From contig NZ_NVXQ01000003.1 of assembly GCF_002733955.1 (NCBI RefSeq), positions 1 to 64,000 on the forward strand: DNA of 64,000 nucleotides, read 5' to 3'. The notes under the pieces were generated by a model. It was given only the letters and a program-made list of their open reading frames with translations, did no database searches and was not told the DNA's origin. The position numbers and the translations under genes were made by a program. Source of the stretch: Hoeflea sp. GTDB lineage: Bacteria > Pseudomonadota > Alphaproteobacteria > Rhizobiales > Rhizobiaceae. Of the stretch, positions 16,855 to 26,071 are shown in pieces (within the stretch, counting starts at the first letter, position 1; the number at the start of each line of letters is the position of its first letter).

Positions 16855-17183
16855 TTCGCCGGACCAAGGCCGAGAATGACCTCCTCGCCATCAAGCCGCA
16901 CCGGGATCGACAGGGTCTGCCCCTCGTCGGCCCCTTGCGCAACACCGGTCTCGAGGCTGATGACCCAGTTGTGCAAGGGACAGGTGACGCAGCCGTCATG
17001 CACGATGCCCTGGCTCAGCGGTCCGTTTCTGTGCGGACACTTGTCTTCGAGCGCGAACACCCGGTCATCGGCGGTGCGGAAGATGGCGATGCTCATCTCC
17101 CCGCTCTTCACACAACGCGCGCCGCGCCGCGGAATGTCGTTGATGCTGCCAACCCGGACCCATGCCTGTGTCATCGCGTTCAT
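16851..17183 (-). CDS. nirD: Nitrite reductase (NADH) small subunit
   Basis: 110 residues, a Rieske-like fold with the full cluster motif C49-x-H51 (KCPHRNGPLS) and C68-x-x-H71 (TCPLHNW). Some NirD proteins lack these ligands; here they are intact, so a Rieske 2Fe-2S cluster is expected. It partners NirB. It overlaps both neighbours by four bases (ATGA), which indicates translational coupling and fixed stoichiometry. Confidence 0.93.
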   Translation of the reverse strand: MNAMTQAWVRVGSINDIPRRGARCVKSGEMSIAIFRTADDRVFALEDKCPHRNGPLSQGIVHDGCVTCPLHNWVISLETGVAQGADEGQTLSIPVRLDGEEVILGLGPAK

Positions 17184-19633
17184 TCCGCTGCCTCCAGACT
17201 CAGTGTCGCCATCGGGTTGAACTCATGCTTGTCCTTGCCCGAGACCCGTTCCGACCAGGGGTCGACCTGGGCAAATTTCTGGCTGAAGACGAAGCGGTCG
17301 TAATAGCCCTTCCGCTTTTCGGGCTGCTGTATGATCTGGTCGCGGATCTCGTCGAGACCGATGCGCTTGGCCCATTTGTAGATGCGTTCGAGATAGCGCC
17401 CCTGCTCGCGGTACATCTGCGCCAGCGCCACGACATGCTCCATGACCTCGTCTTCGGTCTTTACATGCCCAAGGATTTCGGTGCCCTTGATGTCGAGCCC
17501 GGCGGCGCCGGCGAAATGGATCTCGTAGCCCGAGTCGACACAGATGACCCCGATATCCTTGCAGGTGGCTTCAGCGCAATTGCGCGGGCAGCCCGACACC
17601 GCCAGCTTGAGTTTCGCCGGGGTCCAGGAGCCCCACATGAATTTTTCCAGCTTGATGCCGAGACCGGTGGAATCCTGCGTGCCGAACCGGCACCAGTCAG
17701 TGCCGACGCAGGTTTTGACCGTGCGCAGCCCCTTGGCATAGGCCTGTCCGGACACGAAACCGGCCTTGCCCAGATCCGCCCACACCGCCGGCAGATCCTC
17801 TTTCTTAATGCCGAGCATGTCGATGCGCTGGCCACCGGTGCATTTGACCGCCGGAATGTTGAACTTGTCGACCACATCGGCGATCGCCCGGAGTTCGGTG
17901 GAGGACGTCATACCGCCCCACATCCGCGGCACCACGGAATAGGTGCCGTCCTTCTGGATATTGGCGTGGACCCGCTCGTTGATGAAGCGCGACTGGTAGT
18001 CGTCGGCATATTCATCCGGCCAGTCACAGACCAGATAATAATTCAGCGCCGGTCGGCATTTGGCGCAGCCGCAGGAGGTTTTCCATTCCAGTTCCTGCAT
18101 CACCGCCGGAATGGTCTTGAGTTCCTTGGCCTTGATCAGGCGGCGCACGTCATCATGGCCAAGCTCGGTGCAGCCGCACATCGGCGTCACCGCCGCCGGA
18201 TTGTAGGCATCGCCCAGAGTGAGTGCGAGCAATTGCTCGACAAGGCCGGTGCAGGTGCCGCAGGAGGCCGACGCCTTGGTGTGGGCCCGAACCTCGTCTA
18301 GGCCGGTCAGCCCCTTGGAAGTGATGGCCGTCGTGATCTTTCCCTTGCAAACGCCGTTGCAGCCGCAGATTTCCGCATCATCCGGCAAGGCTGCAACGGC
18401 TGCCATAGGGTCCATGGGGGACCCTCCCTGATAGGCCTGGCCGAAGATCAGGGTCTCTCGCATCTCCGTTATGTCGGTCTGTTTCTTCAGATGATCGAAG
18501 AACCAGGCGCCATCCGCGGTTTCACCATAGAGCACCACGCCAAGGATCCTGTTGTCCTTGAGCACGAGCCGCTTGTAGACCCCCGCAGCCGCGTCGCGCA
18601 ACACGATCTCTTCGCGGTCCTCGGCCTCGGCGAAATCGCCGACCGAATAGAGATTGATGCCGGTGACCTTGAGCTTGGTCGCCGTCGAGGTCTCGACGAA
18701 CCGCTTGCTCGTGTCACCCGCGAGATGCGCGGCGGCAACCTCGGCCATCTGGTAGAGCGGCGCCACCAGCCCGTAGACATTGCCGTTGACCTCGACGCAC
18801 TCTCCCACCGAATAGATGTCGGGATCGCTGGTCTGCATGTGGTCGGAGACCACGATGCCGCGGTTGACCGAAAGCCCGGCGTCTTTCGCCAGCGCAGCAC
18901 TGGGCCGGATGCCGACCGCCATCACCACCAGCGTCGCCGGGATAATGGTGCCGTCTTCGAGCTCGATGCCTTCAACACGGGTGTCGCCAAGGATCTGTTT
19001 GGTGCTGGCCTTGGTGATGACCTTGATGCCGCGGCTCTCGAGTTCCTGCTCCAGAAGGTAGCCGGCGGCCGGATCAAGCTGCCGCTCCATCAGCGTCGGC
19101 ATCAAGTGGATCACGGTGACATCCATGCCGCGTTCCTTGAGGCCCGCGGCAGCTTCAAGACCGAGCAGGCCGCCGCCGATGACCACGGCCTTGCCGCGCG
19201 ACTGGGCGGCGAGCAGCATCGCGTCGACATCATCAAGATCGCGATAGGTCAGCACGCCGGGCAGCTTGTGGCCGGGAACCGGAATGATGAAGGGCGCAGA
19301 GCCGGTGGCGATCACCAGCTTGTCGTAAGCGGCCACCTCGCCATGCTCCGACCTGACGGTCTTCGCCTCCCGGTCGATCCCGACCACCTTGTGGCCCTTG
19401 TAAAGCATGACGCCATGATCGACGTACCAGCCGTCACCATGGATGATGATGTCTTCGAAGCTTTTCTCGCCCGAGAGCACCGGCGAAAGCATGATCCGGT
19501 CGTAATTGACCCGCGGCTCGGCGTTGAAGATCGTCACCTCATAGGCGTCCGGCGCTGTCTCGAACAGGTGTTCGAGCATACGTCCCGGGGCCATGCCATT
19601 GCCGATGACAACAAGCTTTTGTTTCTCAGTCAT
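17180..19633 (-). CDS. nirB: Nitrite reductase (NADH) large subunit
   Basis: 817 residues. An N-terminal FAD/NAD oxidoreductase region (VVIGNGMAPGRMLEHL, then KAVVIGGGLLGLEAAAGL near 150) is followed by a BFD-like 2Fe-2S domain (CGCNGVCKGK, SCGTCTGLV), a second cysteine group (CGCTELG, CGCAKC) and the C-terminal siroheme/4Fe-4S half with TCVGTDWCRFG and GCPRNCAEATCKD. It reduces nitrite to ammonium with NADH. The ATG at 19633 has GGAG 11 bases upstream. It starts only four bases after the nrtD stop, so transport and reduction are one operon. Confidence 0.95.
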   Translation of the reverse strand: MTEKQKLVVIGNGMAPGRMLEHLFETAPDAYEVTIFNAEPRVNYDRIMLSPVLSGEKSFEDIIIHGDGWYVDHGVMLYKGHKVVGIDREAKTVRSEHGEVAAYDKLVIATGSAPFIIPVPGHKLPGVLTYRDLDDVDAMLLAAQSRGKAVVIGGGLLGLEAAAGLKERGMDVTVIHLMPTLMERQLDPAAGYLLEQELESRGIKVITKASTKQILGDTRVEGIELEDGTIIPATLVVMAVGIRPSAALAKDAGLSVNRGIVVSDHMQTSDPDIYSVGECVEVNGNVYGLVAPLYQMAEVAAAHLAGDTSKRFVETSTATKLKVTGINLYSVGDFAEAEDREEIVLRDAAAGVYKRLVLKDNRILGVVLYGETADGAWFFDHLKKQTDITEMRETLIFGQAYQGGSPMDPMAAVAALPDDAEICGCNGVCKGKITTAITSKGLTGLDEVRAHTKASASCGTCTGLVEQLLALTLGDAYNPAAVTPMCGCTELGHDDVRRLIKAKELKTIPAVMQELEWKTSCGCAKCRPALNYYLVCDWPDEYADDYQSRFINERVHANIQKDGTYSVVPRMWGGMTSSTELRAIADVVDKFNIPAVKCTGGQRIDMLGIKKEDLPAVWADLGKAGFVSGQAYAKGLRTVKTCVGTDWCRFGTQDSTGLGIKLEKFMWGSWTPAKLKLAVSGCPRNCAEATCKDIGVICVDSGYEIHFAGAAGLDIKGTEILGHVKTEDEVMEHVVALAQMYREQGRYLERIYKWAKRIGLDEIRDQIIQQPEKRKGYYDRFVFSQKFAQVDPWSERVSGKDKHEFNPMATLSLEAAE

Positions 19634-19637
19634 GAGC

Positions 19638-21398
19638 TTACTCCGCTGCGGTCAGACTGGTGGCCGCGCCTTTTTGGCGGGCGACCCGTGCAGACCGTTT
19701 TTGAGAAATGGATTGCAGCTGAGCCTCGGACGGGTTGGCGCCGCCCTCATAGGCTTCGAGGAATTCAAGCAGTTCTTCGCGGTAGGCGTAGTAATCAGGG
19801 TGGTTGAGCAGCGCCTTGCGCGAGCGCGGGCGCTCCAGATCGACCTCCATGACATTGCCGATCCTCGCATTGGGCCCGTTCGACATCATCACCACCCGGT
19901 CAGCCAGCAGGATGGCCTCGTCGACATCGTGGGTCACGCAGATGGCGGTGACCTGTGTGCGCTTCCACACATCCATCAGCACGTCCTGCAGCTCCCACCG
20001 GGTCAGGCTGTCGAGCATGCCGAAGGGCTCATCGAGCAGCAGCAGCTTGGGCGACAATGCAAAGGCCCGGGCAATGCCAACCCTCTGTTTCATGCCGTTC
20101 GACAGGTCGGACGCCGCGCGGTGCATGGAATCGAGCAGGCCGACGCGCTGCAGATAATATTCCGCCACGTCGTTGCGCTCGGCCTTGGTCGCATTCGGGT
20201 AAACCCGGTCGACGCCCAGCGCCACATTCTCGTAGGCTGTCAGCCACGGCATCAGCGACGGCGCCTGGAACACCACCGCCCGGTCCGGACCGGCCTCGGT
20301 GATGTGCTTGCCGTCGAGAATGATTGCGCCTTCGGTGATCGGGTTGAGGCCCGCCACCATCGACAGCACCGTGGACTTGCCGCAACCGGAATGGCCAATC
20401 AGCGTGGTGAATTCGCCCTTCTTCATCTTCATCTCGAAGCCGTCGACAACGGTCAGCGGACCCTTTGGCGTTGGGTAGACTTTCTTCAGCTGGCTGAACT
20501 CCAGGAAATTGTCGTCCCTCAGAGCTGTAGACGCCTCGACATAGGCCTTTGGCAGTTTTTCCTTGCCGAGCGAGATCGGCACGATGTTGGGCAGGCGGAT
20601 CTCACGCTCGTCCTCGGAACCGCGTTCGGCGCCAACTTCCATCAGGTAGCTGGTGATTTCACCACGCAGCCGGATGAAATCCGCGTCCGAGTTCATGTCG
20701 GCCCGGTTGCGTGGCCGGGCGATGCTGACCGGGAAATCCGGACCAAGCGTGGCGTTCGGGCCGGGTTTCAGCGGGATGATCCGGTCGGCGAGAAGTATGG
20801 CTTCATCGACATCATTGGTGATGAGGATGATGGTCTTCTTCTCCTTCTGGCAGATGTCGGCAAACTCGTCCTGCAACTTTGCGCGGGTCAGCGCGTCGAG
20901 CGCGGAGAGCGGTTCGTCGAGCAGCAGGACTTCAGGCCGCATGGCCAGCGCCCGGGCCACGGCAACCCGCTGGCGCATGCCGCCCGAGAGTTCCGCCGGC
21001 TTGCGGTCGCGGGCATGGCTCAGCCCCACCATGTCGATATAAGTATCGGCGATGGCGGCCCGCTCGGCGCGGGATTTCCCCTTGAAGACACTGTCGACGG
21101 CAAGGCTGACATTGCCGGCCACCGTCATCCACGGCATCAGCGAATAGGACTGGAACACCACGCCGCGTTCGGGCCCGGGGCCATCGATTTCCTTGCCCTT
21201 GTAGATCACGCCGCCCTCATCGGGCTCGATCAGCCCCGCGAGCAGCGAGATCAGCGTTGTCTTGCCCGAGCCGGAAAAGCCGACAATGGCGATGAATTCA
21301 CCCTCGGCCACTTTCAGGTTGATGTTGCTCAGCACGTCCGTGCGGTCAGCACCTTCGCCGTAGGACTTGGACAGGCCGGAGATTTCGAGAATGGTCAT
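19638..21398 (-). CDS. nrtD: Nitrate ABC transporter ATPase with two fused nucleotide-binding domains
   Basis: 586 residues carrying two complete ABC ATPase domains in tandem. Domain 1 (about 1-250) has Walker [10 protein letters not shown], signature LSGGMRQR and Walker [12 protein letters not shown]. Domain 2 (about 285-540) has GHSGCGKST, signature LSNGMKQR and [11 protein letters not shown]. Both follow the NrtC/NrtD/SsuB subfamily. Cyanobacterial systems use separate NrtC and NrtD; here both sites are on one chain, and NrtC's extra binding-protein-like regulatory domain is absent. It energises uptake with NrtB and NrtA. There is a 9-base gap to nrtB and 4 bases to nirB. Confidence 0.9.
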   Translation of the reverse strand: MTILEISGLSKSYGEGADRTDVLSNINLKVAEGEFIAIVGFSGSGKTTLISLLAGLIEPDEGGVIYKGKEIDGPGPERGVVFQSYSLMPWMTVAGNVSLAVDSVFKGKSRAERAAIADTYIDMVGLSHARDRKPAELSGGMRQRVAVARALAMRPEVLLLDEPLSALDALTRAKLQDEFADICQKEKKTIILITNDVDEAILLADRIIPLKPGPNATLGPDFPVSIARPRNRADMNSDADFIRLRGEITSYLMEVGAERGSEDEREIRLPNIVPISLGKEKLPKAYVEASTALRDDNFLEFSQLKKVYPTPKGPLTVVDGFEMKMKKGEFTTLIGHSGCGKSTVLSMVAGLNPITEGAIILDGKHITEAGPDRAVVFQAPSLMPWLTAYENVALGVDRVYPNATKAERNDVAEYYLQRVGLLDSMHRAASDLSNGMKQRVGIARAFALSPKLLLLDEPFGMLDSLTRWELQDVLMDVWKRTQVTAICVTHDVDEAILLADRVVMMSNGPNARIGNVMEVDLERPRSRKALLNHPDYYAYREELLEFLEAYEGGANPSEAQLQSISQKRSARVARQKGAATSLTAAE

Positions 21399-21407
21399 CG
21401 CGTCCTC

Positions 21408-22475
21408 CTACCGGTTGGCCGAAAAGGTGAAGGCGCGCTGCAGGGCAAACATCAGCCGGTCGAGCATGAACCCGATGATGCCGATGGTCAGCACCGCGAC
21501 CATGATCTTGGCGAGCGACTGGGACGAGCCGTTCTGGAATTCGTCCCAGACGAATTTACCGAGACCGGGGTTCTGCGCCAGCATTTCAGCCGCGATCAGC
21601 ACCATCCAGCCCACACCGAGCGACAGCCGCAATCCGGTGAAGATCAGCGGCAGCGAGGACGGCAGCACCACCTGGGTAATGGTACGCGAGGTCGGCAGTT
21701 GCAGCACGCGGCCGACATTCATCAAATCCTTGTCGACCGAGGCCACGCCCAGCGCGGTGTTGATCAGCGTCGGCCACATCGAGCAAAGCGTGACGGTGAC
21801 CGCCGAGATCAGCAGCGATTTCGGCATCCAGTCATAGGGTGTGGCATAGGTGGCCGAGATGATCATGGTCACGATCGGCAGCCAGGCCAGCGGTGACACC
21901 GGCTTGAAGATCTGGATCAGCGGATTAATCGCGCCATTGAAGGTTTTCGACAATCCCGATCCGATACCGAGCGGAACCGCGATCAGCGTGGCGATGCCGA
22001 AGCCAAGACCGACGGTGAACAGCGAGGTGATGATCTGGTCGAGATAGGTCGGCTTGCCGGTATAGGTGCGGAACTTCGGGTCCTTGCCGGCGGCGACCAG
22101 CTTTTCGTTACGCTGATCCTGACGTTCGTAGAACTGGGCCGCCTTTTCCCGCTCGCGGACGTGGTCGTCCCACAGATTGCCCGCCTGTTCCCAGACTTCA
22201 ACCGGGCCCGGAACCGCGCCGAGCGAGGTCTGCACCTTTGGCGCCAGCACACCCCAGGCTACGATGAAGGCCAGGATGCCGAGAAGCGGGATAAGCAGGA
22301 CCCGCTTGAGTTCGCGCAACTGTGTCTTCGGGCTGTCGCCTGCGATCATGCGCAGGATCGGAACCAGCCATGAAAAGCCGAGTGCATCGAGCCAGCCGCT
22401 GGCCTTGGTAATGGCGGAGAAGACCTTCTCGCGGCCTGCGAGATCGGTTGGTGCGGTATCGGTGGCGTTGGCCAT
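21408..22475 (-). CDS. nrtB: Nitrate ABC transporter permease
   Basis: 355 residues. A long N-terminal part has one membrane segment (VLLIPLLGILAFIVAWGVL) and a charged periplasmic loop. The usual binding-protein-dependent permease domain follows (about 160-350), with a plausible EAA-type coupling loop near GRVLQLPTSRTITQVVLPS. The start at 22475 (MANATD) is chosen because AAGGA sits 9 bases upstream; the longer frame to 22523 overlaps the intercistronic hairpin. The permease probably works as a dimer with one fused NrtD. Confidence 0.9.
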   Translation of the reverse strand: MANATDTAPTDLAGREKVFSAITKASGWLDALGFSWLVPILRMIAGDSPKTQLRELKRVLLIPLLGILAFIVAWGVLAPKVQTSLGAVPGPVEVWEQAGNLWDDHVREREKAAQFYERQDQRNEKLVAAGKDPKFRTYTGKPTYLDQIITSLFTVGLGFGIATLIAVPLGIGSGLSKTFNGAINPLIQIFKPVSPLAWLPIVTMIISATYATPYDWMPKSLLISAVTVTLCSMWPTLINTALGVASVDKDLMNVGRVLQLPTSRTITQVVLPSSLPLIFTGLRLSLGVGWMVLIAAEMLAQNPGLGKFVWDEFQNGSSQSLAKIMVAVLTIGIIGFMLDRLMFALQRAFTFSANR

Positions 22476-22507
22476 CGTTTCAGATCCTTGTGAGAAGACA
22501 AGCCGGA

Positions 22508-22533
22508 GCGGAGCGCCCGGCAAGGCGCTCCGC
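22508..22533 (-). repeat. Intercistronic hairpin between nrtA and nrtB
   Basis: GCGGAGCGCC (22508-22517), loop CGGCAA, GGCGCTCCGC (22524-22533): a perfect 10-bp stem with no T-tract. It lies 17 bases past the nrtA stop and about 33 bases before nrtB. Such hairpins often protect the 3' end of the upstream message, which fits a need for more binding protein than permease. Confidence 0.6.
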
Positions 22534-22549
22534 AGGGTTGGAACGGGTC

Positions 22550-23929
22550 TCAGCCGCCAGCGACTTCATCGCCCTTGAGGCCGATGGTCAGGCTGTCGAG
22601 ATAGGCGTTGGGTGCCTTGCCGTCATAGGCGACGCCATCAATGATATCGGCGGCAGGCGTCGGCGCACGGTAACCATCGGTGTCCCAGGGGATGTCGGCT
22701 TCGGCCACATGACCTTCCTCGACCAGCATACGTGCTGCCTTGAGATAGATGTCCGGCAGATAGACCGACCTGGCGGTTTCATCGAACCACGCATCCGGCT
22801 TCGCATCGGAAATCTGGCCCCAGCGGCGCATCTGCGTCAGGTACCAGACCGCATCGGAATAGTAGGGGTAGGTCGCGAAATACCGGTAGAACACGTTGAA
22901 GTCCGGCACTTCGCGCTTGTCGCCTTTTTCGTATTCGAAGGTGCCGGTCATCGAGTTGGCGATGACTTCGGCATCCGCCCCGACATATTCGGACCGGGCC
23001 AGGATTTCGACTGCTTCCATGCGGTTCGCGTTGTCGTTCTCATCGAGCCACTTGGCTGCACGGATCAAAGCCTTGGTTAGTGCCAGCGTGGTGTTGGGGT
23101 TTTGCTCGGTGAATTCCTTGGTCAGGCCGAAGACCTTTTCCGGATTGTTTTTCCAGATCTCGTAATCGGTGATCACCGGCACGCCGATGCCCTTGAACAC
23201 GGCAGCCTGGTTCCAGGGTTCGCCGACGCAATAGCCGTCGATGGTGCCGGCTTCGAGCGTGGCCGGCATCTGCGGCGGCGGCGTCACCGACAAAAGCGCG
23301 TCGGCGCCGATCTGGCCGGAGACATCGGACGGCGAATAGAAGCCGGGATGAATGCCGCCCGAGGCCAGCCAGTAGCGCAGTTCGTAATTGTGGGTGGAGA
23401 CCGGGAACACCATGCCCATGTTGAACGGGCGACCCTCGGCCTTGAATTTGTCGACGACCTTTTTCAGCGCATCGGCCTTGATTGGATGCACCGGCTTGCC
23501 GTCCGGACCGTTTTCCAGATGTGGCTTCATCAGCTCCCACACCTCATTTGACACGGTGATGCCATTGCCGTTGAGATCCATCGAAAACGGGGTGACGATG
23601 TGGGCCTTGGTGCCAAAGCCGATGGTCGCTGCCAAAGGCTGGCCGGCAAGCATGTGAGCGCCGTCGAGTTCGCCGGTGATCACCCGGTCGAGCAGCACCT
23701 TCCAGTTGGCCTGCGGCTCAAGCGTGACGAACAGGCCCTCGTCCTCGAAGTAGCCCTTCTCGTAGGCAATCGCCAAAGGCGCCATGTCGGTGAGCTTGAT
23801 GAAGCCGAATTTCAACTCATCCTTCTCGACGTCAAGCATCTCGGCATGGCCCGGTGTCAGCATGGTGGCAGACGCCAGCGCCAGCGCGCTGAGTGCAAGA
23901 GCGGTACGCCGTGTAAATTTCATGACCAT
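22550..23929 (-). CDS. nrtA: Nitrate/nitrite ABC transporter substrate-binding protein
   Basis: 459 residues from the ATG at 23929 ([11 protein letters not shown]). The signal peptide has a twin Arg followed by a hydrophobic stretch ([14 protein letters not shown]), compatible with Tat or Sec export, and no clear lipobox. The mature part is a NrtA/CmpA type II periplasmic-binding fold: [43 protein letters not shown] and [10 protein letters not shown]. It captures nitrate in the periplasm. GGAG lies 7 bases ahead of 23929; an in-frame ATG at 23923 is possible. The frame stays open to 24046, but that extension would cover the leader terminator and is rejected. Confidence 0.92.
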   Translation of the reverse strand: MVMKFTRRTALALSALALASATMLTPGHAEMLDVEKDELKFGFIKLTDMAPLAIAYEKGYFEDEGLFVTLEPQANWKVLLDRVITGELDGAHMLAGQPLAATIGFGTKAHIVTPFSMDLNGNGITVSNEVWELMKPHLENGPDGKPVHPIKADALKKVVDKFKAEGRPFNMGMVFPVSTHNYELRYWLASGGIHPGFYSPSDVSGQIGADALLSVTPPPQMPATLEAGTIDGYCVGEPWNQAAVFKGIGVPVITDYEIWKNNPEKVFGLTKEFTEQNPNTTLALTKALIRAAKWLDENDNANRMEAVEILARSEYVGADAEVIANSMTGTFEYEKGDKREVPDFNVFYRYFATYPYYSDAVWYLTQMRRWGQISDAKPDAWFDETARSVYLPDIYLKAARMLVEEGHVAEADIPWDTDGYRAPTPAADIIDGVAYDGKAPNAYLDSLTIGLKGDEVAGG

Positions 23930-23964
23930 TCCCTGTCTCCTTTGGCGGTTTGTGTGACCGCAAT

Positions 23965-24024
23965 AAAAAAAGCCGCCAAATCGAGAGTCCCGCGGGAGGA
24001 TGCGGGTCACTTCGATTTGGCGGC
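23965..24024 (-). terminator. Conditional terminator in the nas leader
   Basis: A perfect 13-bp stem, GCCGCCAAATCGA with TCGATTTGGCGGC (24024-24012 with 23984-23972), with an inner CCCGC/GCGGG helix and seven T on the minus strand (23971-23965). It sits 35 bases before nrtA and about 10 bases after the ANTAR hairpin, so it would block the operon unless antiterminated. Confidence 0.9.
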
Positions 24025-24074
24025 GTTGCCTAAATGGGTCCGTCATTGGACCCTATGTCAGCCTTGGAAAGCTG
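23965..24074 (-). promoter_or_regulatory. NasT-responsive antitermination leader of the nas operon
   Basis: From the predicted start near 24074 the transcript opens with hairpin P1 (24059-24074: CAGCT/GGCTG, six-base loop TTCCAA), a 5-base linker, then hairpin P2 (24036-24053: GGGTCC/GGACCC, hexaloop AATGAC). P2 has the A1 and G4 loop bases of the ANTAR recognition motif; P1 is a hexaloop but lacks A1/G4. A terminator follows at once. Two hairpins plus a terminator is the known target of ANTAR antiterminators such as NasR and NasT, and nasS-nasT lie directly upstream. Confidence 0.8.
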
Positions 24075-24084
24075 TCTTGAGCGA

Positions 24085-24101
24085 TGCAATGAGCGTGCCA
24101 G
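24085..24101 (-). promoter_or_regulatory. sigma54 promoter of the nas operon
   Basis: On the minus strand CTGGCACG, four bases (CTCA), TTGCA: an exact match to the minus 24/minus 12 consensus YTGGCACG-N4-TTGC. The GC at minus 12 is at 24087-24086, placing +1 near 24074 at the first leader hairpin. Nitrogen control through NtrC is therefore expected. Candidate upstream sites are ACTGA-AA-TCAGT (24156-24167) and GCAC-GAATT-GTGC (24180-24192). Confidence 0.9.
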
Positions 24102-24250
24102 TTTGGCAAAACTCTTTTTTATCTTGTAAAAACAATAATATAGAAATCAATTCCCACTGAAATCAGTTTTCGGGAGTGCGCACGAATTGTGCAAAGCAGC
24201 ATGAAGCAAGGGCTAAAAAACAGACAAATCGCAACGCTGCCCCGGACAGG

Positions 24251-25465
24251 TCAATCCGTCTGGCCGGCGATATAGGCATCCAGCCGGTCGGGATCGAAGA
24301 CCGCGCCGTCGAAGAAACCGTCCGGCCCGAGATAGAGAAATTTCGAGGAGGCGCCAACCGCGATGGTTTCGGTCAGAGCGCCTTCCACCTTGGAATTGGC
24401 CGAGGGCACGGGTACGCCGATCCCGGTCATGACCGTGCGGTAGATGTCCGGCCGGTAGCTCTGGCGGGCGGTTTCGGCATGTGCAACAGAATGGTCAACA
24501 TAGCCACTGCGCACCATCTGCGAATAGAACCACAAGGCATGGCTCTGCCAGGGAAAGGTTGCGGCGCGGGCATGCGGCTGGAAGAAATCACGCCCGCCGC
24601 CAGGGGCAGACGCTCCGAGGATGGAGCCGTCCAGCGCCGGCAGAATGAATTCGGCAGGCTGATCCAGATAAGCGGATGAGCCTAGAAGGGTTGCAAGCTC
24701 AAAATGATTGGATGGCTGGCCGCACCATTCAGCCGAGCGGTAGAGCGCGCGCAGCAGGGCATGAAGCGTCTCGGCATTCTCGCGGGCCCAGTCTTCCCGG
24801 ACAGCCAGCACCTTTTCGGGGCTTGAGGCCCAGATCGAGGACTTGGTGGTGATGATCCGCCCGGCACCTCTGGCCACCCCGATCGAATTCCAGGGTTCGC
24901 CGACGCAATAGCCGTCGATCTGTCCGGACGCCAGCGCGTCCGCCATCAGGGACGGCGGCAGGATGACGATCTCGATATCGCTGTCCGGGGTGATGCCCGA
25001 GGCGCTGAGCCAGTAACGCAGCTCGAAATTGTGCCCCGAGAACGGATGTACCACGCCGAATTGCAGCGCTTTACCGCCGCTCGCTCTGCCGGATGCAACG
25101 ACATCGGCAAGCGCCCGCCCCGCCGCCGCCGCGTCCAGGCCGCTGAACCCGCTGCGATCCTGCATTCGGGCCAGCAGCGCAGTGCTGACGGTAATCGCGT
25201 TGCCGCCAAGGCCGAGCGCCATCGGCGCGATCAGCCGCGTGTCAAACGGGGTCAGCCCCAAATTGGCAGCAATCGGCATCGGCGCCAGAGCATGGGAAAT
25301 CTCGAACTGGCCGACGGCCAGCTTGTCGCGGACATTGGCCCAGGAGGTCTCGCGCACCAGATTGAGCGCTATCCCCTCGGCTTCCGCAAAGCCGCGTTCC
25401 TTCGCTGCAATCAGGATGGCGCTGTCGGTCAGGGGCAGAAATCCGGCGCTGAGTTCGGTGATCAT
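24251..25465 (-). CDS. nasS: Cytosolic nitrate/nitrite sensor protein NasS
   Basis: 404 residues, homologous to NrtA ([34 protein letters not shown]) but starting directly at MITELSAGFLPLTDSA with no signal peptide, so it is cytoplasmic. In the NasS-NasT pair, NasS holds NasT inactive and lets it go when nitrate or nitrite binds. Its ATG abuts the nasT stop with no gap, so the two are coupled. No ribosome-binding site separate from the nasT end is obvious, in line with coupling. Confidence 0.9.
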   Translation of the reverse strand: MITELSAGFLPLTDSAILIAAKERGFAEAEGIALNLVRETSWANVRDKLAVGQFEISHALAPMPIAANLGLTPFDTRLIAPMALGLGGNAITVSTALLARMQDRSGFSGLDAAAAGRALADVVASGRASGGKALQFGVVHPFSGHNFELRYWLSASGITPDSDIEIVILPPSLMADALASGQIDGYCVGEPWNSIGVARGAGRIITTKSSIWASSPEKVLAVREDWARENAETLHALLRALYRSAEWCGQPSNHFELATLLGSSAYLDQPAEFILPALDGSILGASAPGGGRDFFQPHARAATFPWQSHALWFYSQMVRSGYVDHSVAHAETARQSYRPDIYRTVMTGIGVPVPSANSKVEGALTETIAVGASSKFLYLGPDGFFDGAVFDPDRLDAYIAGQTD

Positions 25466-26071
25466 CTACTTGCCCTCATCCCCTAGCAACCGCGCCGACA
25501 TCACGAGGCTCTCGGCCACATCGACGATCTTGCGGTTTGTGTTCATCGCTGCCTTGCGCAACAGCTTGTAGGCGGTGTCTTCATCGACCCCGCGCGATTT
25601 CATGATCAGGCCCTTGGCCTGGTCGATCACCTTGCGTTGTTCCAGCGCACCGCGGGCTTCCTCAAGTTCCCGCTCGAGCCGGGAGAAAGCGTTGAAGCGG
25701 CTGATGGCCATATCAAGAATGCTCTTGACGCGTTCCTGGCGAAGGCCGTCCACGACATAGGCAGAGACCCCGGCATCGATTGCCGACTGCATGGCTTCCT
25801 TGTCGGAGCGGTCGACAAACATCGCGATCGGCCGTTTCACCGCCCGCGACAACTGGAAGATGTTTTCCAGCATGTCCCGGTTGGGGTTTTCCAGATCGAT
25901 GACAATGACGTCCGGCTCATGCAGCGCGATTTTGGCGGCGATGCCATGCATTTCATTGATGACAGTGACCTGGCTATGCCCGGCAGCCGACAGCCCCGCC
26001 TCGATGATCGAGGCGCGGGTGGTGTTTTCATCAATGATCAGCACAGAGGGCAGGCGTTCACTCATGGCCAT
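25466..26071 (-). CDS. nasT: ANTAR-domain transcription antiterminator NasT
   Basis: About 201 residues. A receiver-like domain (10-125, D59 in VIVIDLENPN) is followed by a coiled segment and a C-terminal ANTAR RNA-binding domain (about 138-198: LEQRKVIDQAKGLIMKSRGV, then AYKLLRKAAMNTNRKIVDVAE). It should bind the two-hairpin leader ahead of nrtA and prevent termination when freed from NasS. The start is 26071 or 26065, both near GGGCAGAAT; the frame runs open to 26227, but the extension has no family match. A palindrome lies 20-36 bases upstream. Confidence 0.9.
   Translation of the reverse strand: MAMSERLPSVLIIDENTTRASIIEAGLSAAGHSQVTVINEMHGIAAKIALHEPDVIVIDLENPNRDMLENIFQLSRAVKRPIAMFVDRSDKEAMQSAIDAGVSAYVVDGLRQERVKSILDMAISRFNAFSRLERELEEARGALEQRKVIDQAKGLIMKSRGVDEDTAYKLLRKAAMNTNRKIVDVAESLVMSARLLGDEGK

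Noticed and set aside
19593-21896. 767-codon plus-strand frame over nrtD and nrtB
   Set aside because: Antisense shadow; composition is His/Gln/Asp-rich and the real genes on the other strand have intact Walker and permease motifs.
23930-24046. N-terminal extension of nrtA up to 24046
   Set aside because: It would translate the leader terminator and ANTAR hairpin and put the signal peptide 40 residues inside the protein.
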